Shown here in pieces: positions 1 through 11,000 of a stretch of 53,531 bases of DNA. The position numbers were made by a program, and so were the translations under genes. The notes below the pieces were generated by a model that saw only the letters and a list, made by a program, of their open reading frames with translations, did not search any database and had not been told where the DNA came from. The first letter of the stretch is position 1, and every line of letters starts with the position of its first letter. The stretch spans positions 1-53,531 of the forward strand of contig MU405406.1 in assembly GCA_022836615.1 (NCBI GenBank), given 5' to 3'. The stretch is from Annulohypoxylon bovei var. microspora (lineage: Eukaryota > Ascomycota > Sordariomycetes > Xylariales > Hypoxylaceae).

Positions 1-60
1 GGGTTTGCGAGGGGCGCGGCAGCGGCCCGAGCAAACCCCCGGCGCCGGCCGCGAGCGTAA
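1..60. other. GC-rich scrap at the window edge
   Basis: About 60 bases made almost only of G and C and full of CpG, directly next to DNA that is nearly all A and T. An 8-bp inverted repeat (gggtttgc at 1-8, gcaaaccc at 31-38) encloses a CpG-dense loop. No reading frame can be judged over this length. RIP acts on CpA, so a CpG-dense piece would survive inside mutated repeats; that is inference. Confidence 0.35.
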
Positions 61-65
61 AAAAA

Positions 66-165
66 GAATAAGACCGGGAATCGAACCATCGGTTTACGGT
101 TAAACTTCGGATTTCGAAATCGGGGTGTGTGTTCCCGTCCCGACGGGGACCTCGTGTATTATCGC
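66..165 (-). repeat. tRNA-like short repeat, copy A
   Basis: On the minus strand this stretch carries an exact Pol III B-box match (GGTTCGATTCC, plus positions about 77-87) followed about 18 nt later by a run of seven T. It aligns over most of its length with 41963-42052: both share the blocks TAATAC-CGAGG, a CCCGA block, a TTTA-CCG block and the B box. The T-arm cannot pair as in a working tRNA, so it is either a decayed tRNA gene or a tRNA-derived SINE-like repeat. The other copy has the same features in the plus orientation. Confidence 0.45.
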
Positions 166-170
166 CATTA

Positions 171-660
171 AGCGTTTTATAAATATAAAAAAATAATTAT
201 TTAATAAAGAAGATTATAAGCTTTTAAATTATATATAAATTTATTATAATTATTAAATATTTAAATATTTATGTTATATTAAATGTATTATTATATAAAT
301 TTAAAAACTTATTTTATATAATAAAATTTTTTATATAATGTATAATAAAAATTAATTAAAATATATATAAAACTTTTATATCATTTTAAAATTGTAAATT
401 TTCTTTTTTTAATTATCATTTTTATATATTTTAAAAGGCGTTATTTATAATGATATTTAATTAAATCATTTTAATATATTTTTTATATAAAAATTTCTTA
501 TTATTTCGATGGTTAATAATTTAACTAAAATAAATCTAAGAAATACATTTTTAATATTAAAATAAAAAGAAAAGCTCGCATAAAAGCTTAATATATTTAG
601 ATTTTATAAATACCTAAAAGATAATATATTATAAGCTACGAAAATATCACATTTTTGGTA
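171..660. repeat. AT-rich, RIP-like block (left)
   Basis: Almost entirely A and T with long TA-rich runs, no open frame of useful length, and the few C/G largely in CpG. This is the composition left by heavy C-to-T mutation of repeated DNA. Normal base composition resumes at about 660, inside what should be the 5' half of the ABC transporter gene that follows. Confidence 0.75.
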
Positions 661-2191
661 AGATGAAACTGATTTTGCAGGCTCACCACTACACCCGGCT
701 CGAATAGTGGTCACTAATAGTAAGGGATGAGAAAGTAAGACAGAAGCTAGATCTCTCATCGTCGATACAAATATCGGAAGGAAGTTTTGGTTGGCACAGC
801 GATAAACTATGCCTCAAGAGCATTAATATCAAAATTCCAAGTTCCCGCCTTACGATCGTCGTCGGTCCTATCGCGTCAGGTAAATCAACGCTATGCAAAG
901 CTCTATTAGGCGAGACTCCTGTAGCTCACGGGAAGGTCATTATGAATTCTCGCCCCAGCAGTATTGGCTATTGTGACCAAACACCATATTTGTCGAACGC
1001 TACGATACGAGAAAATATCGTAGGGTTCGCAAAGTTTGACCAAGCTCGGTATAATAAGGTCGTCGAGGCTACAGTGCTGAATACTGACCTAGCTATTCTA
1101 CCACGCGGAGACGAAACTAAGGTTGGTAGTAACGGTGTAGCATTGAGTGGCGGCCAGAAGCAACGGGTATCGATCGCAAGAGCCCTGTATCTCGACTCGG
1201 AATTTCTCATTTTCGATGATGTTTTGAGTGGTCTTGATGCCAACACCGAGGAGCAAGTTTACCGCAGAGTGTTCTCTCGCGATGGGCTTCTCCATCTGAG
1301 AAAAGCGACAGTTGTGCTTTGTACTCACTCTATCAAGCATTTGCCGTCCGCAGACCACATCATTGCTCTTGGGCCTGATGGAAATTTAGTAGAGCAAGGC
1401 TCATTTCCCGACCTGATGGCAAATAAAAGCTACGTTCAGGGCCTTGGAATCAAGGAGACTAGCACTGACACCGACACTATACAATTGGGTGATAATATTG
1501 GATCCTCAGATGCCGAGATATGCAAGCCCCAGAAAGAATTGTTATCTGTCATTCTCTCTAAGCCTAAGACGCTCGACGCTACCGAAGAACAGGAACGGAT
1601 GATGGGCGACATCGCGGTCTACGTTCATTACTTTTCGCGAATTAACAAGATTATCACCATGGCCGTTGTATTCTTCGGTATTGGATGGGGATTCTTCTCC
1701 AATTTCACCACGATCTGGCTGAAATTCTGGTCCGAGGATGTGACATCTGCTCATCCTTTCCGTTCGAACTCGTTCTATATCGGCATATATGCGCTCTGCC
1801 AGATAATGACTCTCGCGTCCTTATTTTTCGTCTGTTTGGTTTGTTTCGGAACGATGATCCTAGAATCTGGCGCCACCCTTCATAAAGAAGCTCTAGCAAC
1901 TGTCATAAACGCACCGCTCAGCTTTTTTACCACTATTGACACCGGTGTCATAGCCAATCTCTTCTCGCAAGACATGACCCTTGTAGATGGAGAACTCCCC
2001 CAAGCGTTTCTGAATGTTGTGCTCGAAGCCTTCGCCTGTCTAGGAATGACTGCAGTGGTAGCTACATCTTCGCCGTTCCTCGCGATTACTTACCCTTTTC
2101 TGGTTATTATTATCTACGGCATACAAAAGTTCTACCTTCGGACATCCCGCCAGATCCGTCTCCTGGATCTTGAAGCTAAGAGTCCTCTCTA

Positions 2192-2250
2192 GTTAGTCCT
2201 GGACCCATATGTTCTCTGTTATTAGATATGCTAACAAGGTCTACACACAG
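2192..2250 (+). other. Intron in the ABC transporter remnant
   Basis: Donor GTTAGT, branch-like ATGCTAACAA and acceptor CACACAG. Removing these 59 nt joins TA to C to make the Tyr of the conserved stretch SPLYSHFIDT. Without removal the frame stops at once, so the transporter remnant needs this intron to be spliced. Confidence 0.85.
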
Positions 2251-2727
2251 CTCTCATTTTATCGACACGATCAAGGGGATTGCAACTTTCCGCGCCTTTG
2301 GTTGGACTCGGGATAGCATCGAGCTCAACAATAAGTACCTGGATACCTCGCAAAGACCGGCTTATCTCCTTGCCATGATACAACGCTGGCTTGGTTTCAT
2401 TCTTCAGATCGTCGTTGCACTACTCGCATCTGTTGTAGTTACTCTAGCTACACAGCTACATTCAAACAGAGCATTTACCGGTGCCAGTTTAGTGACGTTG
2501 ATGAGTTTTGGCAACAATCTCTCCTTCTTAGTCCGCATGTACACCTCGCTTGAGACGTCGATTGGCGCAATCAGTCGATTGAAGAGTTTTGGCGACAGGG
2601 TTCGATCCGAGAGTCTGGAGGGGGAGGACGTGGCGCCTCCACCAGAGTGGCCCACGAGGGGAAGTATCCGAATTGATGGCGTTTCGGCATCCTACGTGTA
2701 AGATTCGACGGAGGGCCATTTCACAAC

Positions 2728-2879
2728 AACCGCCAAACCGCCAATTCAATTGATTTACAGTGTATTTTGTGGCTTACACTGTATACGCACTGTATTTCCC
2801 CTTATAAGCTTAGGGGGCTTAGGGGCTATAATTATAAGGCCTTTAGCGCATACTGTTTTTCAGCCAATCAGATCGCGCA
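2728..2879 (+). repeat. Left terminal inverted repeat of the foldback element
   Basis: Identical by eye to the reverse complement of 3390-3541. The first mismatch is at 2880 (T against C). Confidence 0.88.
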
Positions 2880-3389
2880 TTGTTTTAAATACTTGCATTT
2901 TATTCAATCGCACCGGCGCCAATATTTACTCATTCAACCTGATTTCAGGCTTATTTGAAAGCGCATTTTAAATCTAATTGAATGCAATCAATTACACTGT
3001 TTTAAACTTTATGCGCATCGATTTATGTGGGTTTAAAAGGTTGAAAAACTGGCGCATACCTTAAGCAAATACAAAGAATGTTCAGCTGAAGGCAACCACG
3101 TGACGAGCATGATCCGTGTAGTGGTCCGTGCTCATACGATTGGCTGGTGGGTGGTCCGTGCCAGTAAGGTCATGTGACCACAAATTCAATAACTTTTTGT
3201 ATTTACTTATTATGTGGCAGCTTTCCAGCTTTTTGAACCCATCCAGTAGCTTGAAAACGCGGTTTCTAATAATGAAAAACTGACCATTGAATAAAGCTCC
3301 GAGAGCGCTTTCGAATGAGAGAAAGAACAGCTTTAATGAAAAGGTATTGGCGCGGGCGCAATTGAATAAAGTACAAGTATCTAAAACAG

Positions 3390-3541
3390 TGCGCGATCTG
3401 ATTGGCTGAAAAACAGTATGCGCTAAAGGCCTTATAATTATAGCCCCTAAGCCCCCTAAGCTTATAAGGGGAAATACAGTGCGTATACAGTGTAAGCCAC
3501 AAAATACACTGTAAATCAATTGAATTGGCGGTTTGGCGGTT
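3390..3541 (-). repeat. Right terminal inverted repeat of the foldback element
   Basis: Reverse complement of 2728-2879 with no mismatch seen. The right flank after 3541 belongs to the host intron. Confidence 0.88.
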
Positions 3542-4486
3542 TCTTGCACTTGGACCGGGGTAGATTCCAATCCGCCTCTTCCGTGAAAGATTTGCTAATT
3601 ACCTATCTTTAAAAAGAGACGATCACTACAAGCCTTCTAAGGAATCAACGAATAGCAGTGATACTGACGCTGAAGGACTTCCACATCTTGCCCTAGATGA
3701 TCTAAATCTCACCATAGCTCCCAGAGAGAAAGTCGCTATCTGCGGTCGAAGCGGAAGGTAATTCGCCTCCCACAACACTCTACTTCTGAAAAATACTGAC
3801 TCTAAGCTTTTTGATACAGCGGCAAATCTTCTACTATCCTCCTCCTTCTCCGTTTACTAGACCCCATCGCATCCTGCACCGAAAAGATTATTATCGACGA
3901 CATTCCTCTTCATAAAATTGATCGCGCGACTCTTCGTCAGCGTATAATTGCCGTGCCTCAGGAACCGGTGTTCTTGCCCGACGGCACCTCTTTCCAAGCT
4001 AACCTAGATCCGTTTGGCGCATCGACAGGAGATGACTGTCGTGCCGTGCTCGAGACCGTGAGGCTTTGGGACTTCATCGATGGACGCGGCGGTCTCGCGG
4101 CGGGGGTGTCTGCAGACACCCTCTCAGGAGGCCAGAGGCAGCTATTCAATCTCGCACGCGCCATTTTAAGACGAAGGATTAGATTGAGGCAATTACAATC
4201 AGAATTCGGAGAGAAAAGTGTGGAGATTGGCGGTATTTTACTTCTAGATGAGGTCAGCTCAAGCGTGGACCAAGACACACATAAAGCAATGCAAAGGATT
4301 ACTATGGAGGAATTTAAAGAATATACCATCATTATGATCAGCCATAGGTTGGATATGGTAGAGGGGATCGACACTATCATAGTTATGGACAAGGGACGCA
4401 TTGTTGAGAGTGGCAACCCACGGAGTTTGTTAGAGACTGACGGTTCAAAGTTCAGAGAGTTGTGGACCATCGCCAATAGGGGATGA

Positions 4487-4865
4487 ATTAGAGGAACAGC
4501 ATTGAGACGGAATAGCCATGGTCCCCGGTCGATAGCCATATGAGAAACGAAGCAATTTTTTCGAGAAAAACTATCTATAAGTCTGATTCTATCATTATTA
4601 CTAGTTAACTAACTACACAATGAAATCTAACCCGCCTTCAGTCGGCGAATCGGGTATCTATACAATCCTTCTAACTATATAATCCACATAGCTAGAACGA
4701 TCCTCTCCCCTTAACCTATATGTATAGGAGAACATAAGAAATACGCGCCAAATTCCGCCATATTATTCCTTCTGTGAATCGGCACCTACCAGAGGGCCTA
4801 CAGCAACCATCGACTGTATCCCCCCACTTCGACCTCGGACAACGATAAAGACAAGAAACATATCT
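4487..4865. other. Intergenic, convergent 3' ends
   Basis: Lies between the 3' ends of the ABC transporter remnant and the chitinase gene. Moderately AT-rich with no frame worth calling; it should hold both polyadenylation regions. I see no further feature. Confidence 0.6.
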
Positions 4866-5918
4866 CTACATTATCCACTCTCGCTGGTGGTTCCGCCGCG
4901 CCCTCCGAATGGGCGCGATATTCGACACCCGCGCACCGGCGGCGGGGGGACACTTGACGTCGTTGGAGACGGCGTCGAGGAAGCCCGGGTTGGCCCAGAC
5001 CTGGGACATGTCCCAGATCATGACGCCGGCGAAGCTCGAGAAGCGCTTGCTGTAGGCGATGATGGGCGCCAGCTGCTTGGGCGGCTGGTACGACTCCTGC
5101 TCGGACGGCGACACGGCTGACGGCGCGCCCGGCACACCCAGGAACACCTTGGCGTTAGCGTTCTTGCTCGACCGCGCCCACGCGTCCCACTTGTCCATGT
5201 TGAACCCCGTCTGCGATGCGTCTGTCGCCGACCCGAACACCCGCGTGTCGCACTTCGCGTTGTTGTAGAACTGCACCATGACGAAGTCAAAGGCCACCGC
5301 GCTGTCCCCGTGCAGCAGCGCTTGGTTGTTCTGGTCCGGGAACGGGCACTGCGGCGCCGCCGCCAGGTAAAACCGCTGCCCCCCGTTGCTGTTAGCGCTG
5401 TCGATGTGCGAACGCAGACGCGCGGCGAACGGCGCGATGTTCTGCAGCGGCGCCTCGATGTCGAGGTCAAAGCCGTCGACGACGGTGTTGCCGAACGGAC
5501 GTGGGGCGGGACCGCCGCTCGGGGGACCAAACATGGCCCACACTTGGTCGGCTAGATATTCGGCTTGCTGCGGGCTGGAAGGGCCCGTGTAGAACATGGC
5601 GCCGCCGATGGACAGCAGCATGGTCTTCCCCGCGCTCTGGCACGCGGCGATCTCCTGGCCGAGGTTCTTGTCGTCGTCCATGTTGGTCAGGCTCAGCTGT
5701 ATCGGGTTGAAGCTGGACAGGAAGGCAATGGGGATGATGTCTACCGCGGCATTGGTGCAGTAGTCCGCCAGAGTCTTTTGAGGTTCTCCGACGTTCGCGT
5801 AACCAGCCGAGTTCTGTCCCCAGTATATTGCGATATTCTCAGTGACGCCCGCGTCGTAGCCGGCAAGGGCTCTGGAAGCCCATAGGAAACAGGTGATGAA
5901 GATGGGATAAGAGAACAT
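4866..5918 (-). CDS. Secreted class III (GH18) endochitinase
   Basis: Single-exon gene for a 350-residue glycoside hydrolase family 18 chitinase, which cleaves beta-1,4-GlcNAc links in chitin in the cell wall or outside the cell. A signal peptide covers about residues 1-20 (hydrophobic, ending near ALAG). The barrel begins with NIAIYWGQN, a class III hallmark, followed by LLSIGGA and the catalytic motif DGFDLDIE (148-155), with Glu155 as the acid/base. MVQFYNN and GVMIWDMSQ are further conserved barrel strands. There is no chitin-binding module; the C-terminus is a short Arg-rich tail. The length suits compact secreted class III enzymes. The coding sequence is much richer in GC than its surroundings. 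The neighbouring ABC remnant is transcribed towards it. Family assignment is firm; the exact substrate is inferred. Confidence 0.93.
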   Translation of the reverse strand: MFSYPIFITCFLWASRALAGYDAGVTENIAIYWGQNSAGYANVGEPQKTLADYCTNAAVDIIPIAFLSSFNPIQLSLTNMDDDKNLGQEIAACQSAGKTMLLSIGGAMFYTGPSSPQQAEYLADQVWAMFGPPSGGPAPRPFGNTVVDGFDLDIEAPLQNIAPFAARLRSHIDSANSNGGQRFYLAAAPQCPFPDQNNQALLHGDSAVAFDFVMVQFYNNAKCDTRVFGSATDASQTGFNMDKWDAWARSSKNANAKVFLGVPGAPSAVSPSEQESYQPPKQLAPIIAYSKRFSSFAGVMIWDMSQVWANPGFLDAVSNDVKCPPAAGARVSNIAPIRRARRNHQREWIM

Positions 5919-8021
5919 GCTGGTCTAAGAATATTTAAGAATATTACAAGTAAGCAGAGAGGATTGAAAAGAACCGTTGAGATCCGGGGAAATGTCAGAC
6001 GCTATAAGATGACTTCTTAGAAGAGAAAGGCAAGGTGAGATAAGACCTCTGCAGTGTGGCAGTGAAGGAGGAAATAAGGAGTGTTATGAAGCTTATAGAG
6101 ATGAAAATAGTCTGATCCAACCACCGCGAGCAACGCAAGGACTAAAATATGCTTTGGGAGGGTTTAAGCATGATGGGAATCAAGAGTCTAAATACCACGG
6201 ACGGGTACTTGCTTGCGATTGACGCAGGGAGCTAGAGTTCTCGTTGGGGGTGAGGGATACATTCCAGACGACGGCTAGCTGGCTTCTACGTTCCCACCAC
6301 ACCAATTCCTAACCCGCGATGCATTCAGTGCCCTTCTCATGATTGCGGATTAATTCTCAACTTTTTTTCTTTTTTTTTAAAAAAAGAATTACGAGTGCTA
6401 ACATCGAATCGGTCCTAATCGAATTCGTGAGGCGAAACATTAGTCGTATATAGGGGAAAGCGATGTCGAGCTTTGGCCTGCGAAGAGGCATCTTAGCGTT
6501 GACTAAGGTCAGACACAAGAATTCTACACCAGACTACGCTAGTAGTTAATGTGTGCTTCAGCCGTTTTTTGTGGTCAAGATACAATAGACAAGTGATAGA
6601 GCAGTCTTGTTGCCCACCTCTCCCCGGCCCCCCTTTTCCAACAAGCTTAATCTTGGACCTCGTCAAGGCTTTTGACCCGAAACGGACGATATATAGAAAC
6701 TCTGTGCGCATTAGATAAATATATTGGTATGTGAAAACTTAGGTGAACGCCCGAGTTTACGATCTATACAAGTCAGTATATTAGAAAATATTGGTAGAAC
6801 AAGAGGAATAGTACCATCCACCGGGCTTGGCCGATATATGTATGCGCCTATTACCTAATAAGAGACTATTAGAAAGTACTTAGAAAGCACAAAGAAACTC
6901 TTAAGGTTACCGGGCCGCCCTGGCAGGTTCAAACTTTAAAAAGACTTGGGACACTTCGATATATTGCCTACCTAGAAGGTACCCAGGATTCGCCCACGTG
7001 GCGAACGAAACTAGGTAGTAACCATCACACTAGTTGAATCTTGCGCCTAATTGGCTCTTTTATTCAAAGACTAAGTTTACAATGAGGCTTAACATTATTA
7101 ACAACGACATAACCGCAACCCGGTTATCCCGGGTCCGTGAAAAATAAATAAATGATTTTTTTATAAAAAAGTATTAAATAGATAGGAAGTCAAGCATAAC
7201 TTGCGACCAATCGCCCCGACTTATTCATCGTGATCGCCGGCAATTTATTGTTTTCAGTGCCAGGATGCTGAGAGTAAAGTAGATAGGGGAGACATGACTC
7301 GCGTCATGGAAGGACCCTATCGCGCGGGATCTAGATAGGAACAGGCAATTGAGGCGAGTTGAAACAGACCTCGATAACTAGGTATCGTTCCTGCATTCTA
7401 TACGTCATGTTCCTAGACCTGACTCGCCCTTGCTTGTCACGAGGCCGAACGACTCTTCGCCTGATGGCCAAGTGTGTTTCAGAACATCCGCGTTTCAACA
7501 CCAACACCACCTTCTATCGTAACGAAACCGCCGTGTCAACAACTCAGCAACTCAACGACTAAATCTGCTCTTAACCTTAAGGTATAATACTGCCATTTAC
7601 CGTTCCATACCTACCTACGAATCAGGTACAATTTCAAATTTTAATCCTTATTCGAATTAAGTGATAGTCTACTTACTACCTCCGTGTCTATATATAATGG
7701 TTGTATACTACTACATATGTGTAAATGCATCGCTGTGCTGCCGCAGCCCCAAGCTCACCCTTTCCGTCCTACAACCCCCTAATTACATGTTTACCAGACG
7801 TGTTATATATGTGTATATGTATAAGCCTACACTTTGAGTGCTTTTCTGTCGAACTCCAATGTTATCCCCTGTGATGCCAACCCATGCAAGATCCAAAATA
7901 TTACCTCAAAATCCCTGAATGAAACGCCGACGCGATGCTTGGAGAATCCAGTTTTGCTCACTCCACTCAATCTCGAGAGCTTCGCGGAATGTATGTTTGG
8001 CGACGTGGGGTAGAATAATCC
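5919..8021. other. Intergenic, about 2.1 kb
   Basis: Upstream region of the chitinase and downstream region of the large disordered-protein gene. Apart from the T-tract/A-tract hairpin near 6345-6392, I see only short unsupported frames, an AT-rich patch near 7140-7180 and scattered short direct repeats. No tRNA or conserved coding stretch was recognised. Confidence 0.5.
6345..6392. repeat. T-tract/A-tract hairpin
   Basis: TAATTCT is followed by two T runs, an A run and AGAATTA, so the outer heptamers and the T/A runs are complementary and can form a hairpin. A similar T-run to A-run junction lies near 27825-27858. It could be a decayed foldback element or simple homopolymer growth. Confidence 0.4.
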
Positions 8022-11000
8022 TCAAGGTAGGATGCTCTGCCTCCACCGTTCTACCCTGTCCATTTGACCAGGTGCTTGAATTTGCACACCGTAAGGAGTA
8101 GCTACCTGGGCACCATATACGTTCGGGGCTCCCATCATCCCGTTATTCATTCCTCCGCTCATTATGCCACCACTTGCCCCGCTTATAGCAGTGCTTGTCC
8201 GTAGATGACCAAGTCCACCGCCGGTACCGTCATTGAACCGACCAGCCATGTAGCCTCCGGGTCGACTCAAATTCGGCGCGCTAAGATTGGAAGGCATCTG
8301 AGCGCGTAGGACAGCCATCTTCCGCTCTTGATCCTGTTTATAGCGAACGGCTTCTTCTTGCTTTGCTTTCTCTGCTTCCGCCCTTGGGTCGGTCAAAACA
8401 ATCTTTGACCCCTGCACACCAAGGACATCTGCAAGCGAGTGTCGCTTCGCAAGTTTTGGTGCATCACCAACTCCGCCAGAGAGTAAGTTGCTAGCCATTC
8501 CGCGCTCACGGGCTTCGCGTTCCGCTTGCAAACGGCGACGCCGTTGGCCTAGAGTCTCTTCCTCGTCCTTTGGCTGAGATTCTCGCTTATCTTGGCCCTT
8601 ATTATCGCTTTCGTCCACCTTGAATGCATCGCCTAGCTGGCTTAGAAGTTCGGCTGAAAAAGCCGAGCTGACAGGTCTAGCCTGAGGAAGAGGATTATCG
8701 GATTGCTCGCGAGCCTTCAAGCGTCGCATACGCTCCCCAAGGGTTTCGCCTTCGACATCCTCTTCTTCTGGGGTATGTACGAGAAGCTGCGGGCTAGGCG
8801 CTCTTAGGCTGCCGTTCATGTTGTGGAGGCCTTGGCCAAGTGACATCATGCTTGGCCGCTTCATCGGTCCGACTTCCCTCCCCTGAAGTCGGTCACGTCG
8901 TCGGCTCAAGGGTTCGTTGTCTTCCATATCACGCCGTTCCATCAAACCAAGAGGCCGATTGATATCATTTCCTTGTCCCTTTGCAGCCACGAGCAACCCT
9001 AGCGGCGTGTCTTCGTCGTCTTCATCGTCGGCTGGACCCATGCCTGGTTCTTCCCAAGCAAGATTTACCTTCTTGCCTTTGCGAGCGTTGTGCTCAATCT
9101 GGGCAACTGTATCCATCTCAAGTAGCGTGGAGTGCAGACCATTAGGATAGGCGGTAGCTGCTGGTCGAGTGCGAAGCTTCTGCTGTTGCTTTCGAATCTG
9201 GAGTTCGGCTAGCAAAGTTGTTGGGGGTCCGTTGTACAGCGGCTCTTGCTCTCCCTCGCTTTCTTCATCTTCTTCGGCTGTCTTAGGTATTGCCTGACCA
9301 TCTATAGAACCGGATAGTCGTTGTTTCGCCTCGCCTTGCTCGCCCTCGCGTTTCATAGTCTCATCTATTTCTGTACCTCCAGCAATAGTATTTCGCCGCT
9401 CTTCTTGAGACTCCGAATGTTTACTAAGATTGCTTGATTTTCTGAGATGCAGGAATGAGCTGCGCTTCTTGGGTTCTAAGAAATCAGTGGCGCTAGCACG
9501 CTTTAGGTGTGATTTGCGTTTCTTCTCAGTCCCGTAAACTTCTGATCCTAGCGTCCCTGCAAAAGCGTGATCTGTGAATGCCGAAACAGGTGCCTTGGCG
9601 GATGCATCTAGAATGCTGTCCAGGGTAGCCATCGCAGAGCCATCTTTAAGCTGAATCGTGGGTAGCTCGGAGGGGAGGTCGAAAAAGGCACTGGCACGTA
9701 GTTGCGGGGGTAATCCGTCTAGGTTGGGCACCTTCGATTTCCGCTTTTCAGAATCAAGCATAGATATGCGAGACTTGCGAGCAGCATCGTCTACTGGTCC
9801 CCGATCGGGCTGGGGCTGAACTTGGAACTCGTGTTGACTATCTGATGCTGGTCGCATCTGCGACTCCACATCAGCACCAGTGAGCGGTACAGGAACGAGT
9901 GATTCGGATTTTGACCCCAGAGGCTCGAACGCAGGTTCTGGTAGATATTCTGGTAACCAAGCGGCACCAGATTTGCGATCAACTTCGGTCGTCTTATCCA
10001 AGACCTGTGACTTGCGTGCATCGCGTAACTCGGATTTCGGTCTCTTGGACAATTTCTGAGGGAGGTTGAGCATTAATGGAACTCGCGCCGGGTAGTAGAG
10101 CATATTATTGCCGGTTTCAGGATCCATATATGACGTTGGTCGAACGGTCGGTGCATTAACTGGTCGCGATACGGTAGGTCTCGAATTATTCAACTCATCA
10201 TCACCCCTTGATAGACCTAGGTCAAAAGGTCGCAGGAAAGGAACATCTGTAGATGGTCCGTTGAACGAGGGTAAGAACAGGGACTCCTCTGCATCGACAT
10301 CAGACGGGCAATGGGCTCCGTCAAAATCAGCGAAGGCTCTCTCCGCCTGTTCATAAGTGCCAGTAGATCCAGTAGGAGTTGGAGGTTTATCATCGCCATG
10401 GTGTTCATTGCCATTCTGCGCCTCGGCAACGGCTTGATCCCAATAATCATAGGTTTTGTACTGCTCAGCATTAGGCGTAAGGTCAATATCCTCCATCGGC
10501 GGTATATGCAACGTCTCATCAGCTTCTGGCTCCTCGGCCAACCTATCTGCCGCATCCATAGCCGCCGGGGTAAGGGAGGTGGGTTCCATCTCAGCAATAT
10601 CCGTCAAGGTCGGCTTAGAGGCAGATCTGACGCTTCGTACAGAACTCTTCCCCGGGCCGTGTCTTGACATGACATTCCCAACTTCAGACTCGGGTCTCGA
10701 CAGCGGACCCGAACCGGATCTCAACCGTGTTGGATTAGATAATAGAGAAGAGTTTGGCGACATAATAAAGCTAGCTGGGGAGTAGCCACCGTAGCGCGCA
10801 GCACTGTTGGAGCTTGCTGCTGACAAAGGCTTCGTAAGGGGAAAGGAGACAGGCTCGTTGTTTTCGGGGATTGAACCTATGCTTGCGGCTAGGATTGAGG
10901 ACCTTCGGCTATCGTTGCGTTTCTGTTCCTCGTGTAGATCACGAATAGCGTCGTCGATGGACGATGTCATAGAAAGCTTCTCAGCCGTGGCCTCTAACTG

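Larger units (their letters stand above)
2728..3541. mobile_element. Foldback / MITE-like DNA transposon
   Basis: An 814-bp element with long terminal inverted repeats. By eye, 2728-2879 and the reverse complement of 3390-3541 are identical over 152 bp; beyond that the arms stay alignable for about 50 bp with scattered, mostly transition, differences. The termini begin AACCGCCAAACCGCC. The interior has no transposase; open frames within it only read through the repeats. It also holds a near-duplicate of GTGGTCCGTGC and a CACGTGAC/GTCATGTG pair. I found no convincing target-site duplication, so the superfamily is not assigned. Near-perfect arms suggest a fairly recent insertion or arm homogenisation. 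Confidence 0.88.
2698..3616 (+). other. Transposon-carrying intron of the ABC transporter remnant
   Basis: Donor GTAAGA at 2698 and acceptor AAAAAG ending at 3616, with a branch-like GCTAATTAC shortly before it. Splicing joins GT to A and restores the frame through VSASYVDDHYKPSK into the NBD2 strand LDDLNLTI. The intron is 919 nt, but only about 105 nt without the foldback element at 2728-3541, a normal size here. The insertion leaves both splice sites intact. Confidence 0.8.
708..4486 (+). pseudogene. ABCC-type multidrug transporter, 5'-truncated
   Basis: C-terminal part of a full-size fungal ABCC (MRP-like) exporter, which would pump conjugated or hydrophobic compounds across the plasma or vacuolar membrane using ATP. 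Exons as I read them: 708-2191, 2251-2697, 3617-3757, 3820-4486, giving an open frame of about 912 residues. NBD1 has Walker A GPIASGKST (residues 53-61), signature LSGGQKQR (about 146) and Walker B FLIFDD with Asp for the catalytic Glu, usual for ABCC NBD1. A second membrane domain spans about 300-560. NBD2 has Walker A GRSGSGKSS split by the third intron, signature LSGGQRQL (about 792) and Walker B ILLLDE. Full-length relatives have about 600 more N-terminal residues (TMD0/TMD1); here an in-frame stop (705-707) and AT-rich DNA replace them. No break is seen downstream. A transposon lies in the second intron. Confidence 0.85.

Noticed and set aside
1..60. Telomere or rDNA end
   Set aside because: No TTAGGG repeats and no recognisable rRNA sequence; only a short GC-rich scrap.
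66..165. Functional tRNA gene on the minus strand
   Set aside because: B box and T run are good, but the T stem does not pair and no 5' acceptor partner exists at the right distance.
3082..3570. 162-codon minus-strand frame
   Set aside because: It lies in the foldback element and reads through its terminal repeat; the mirror-image frame on the other arm gives the same peptide. No transposase motif.
5018..5555. Overlapping frames of 70-170 codons on both strands within the chitinase gene
   Set aside because: Arg-rich or compositionally odd shadows caused by high GC in the real gene; no family features.
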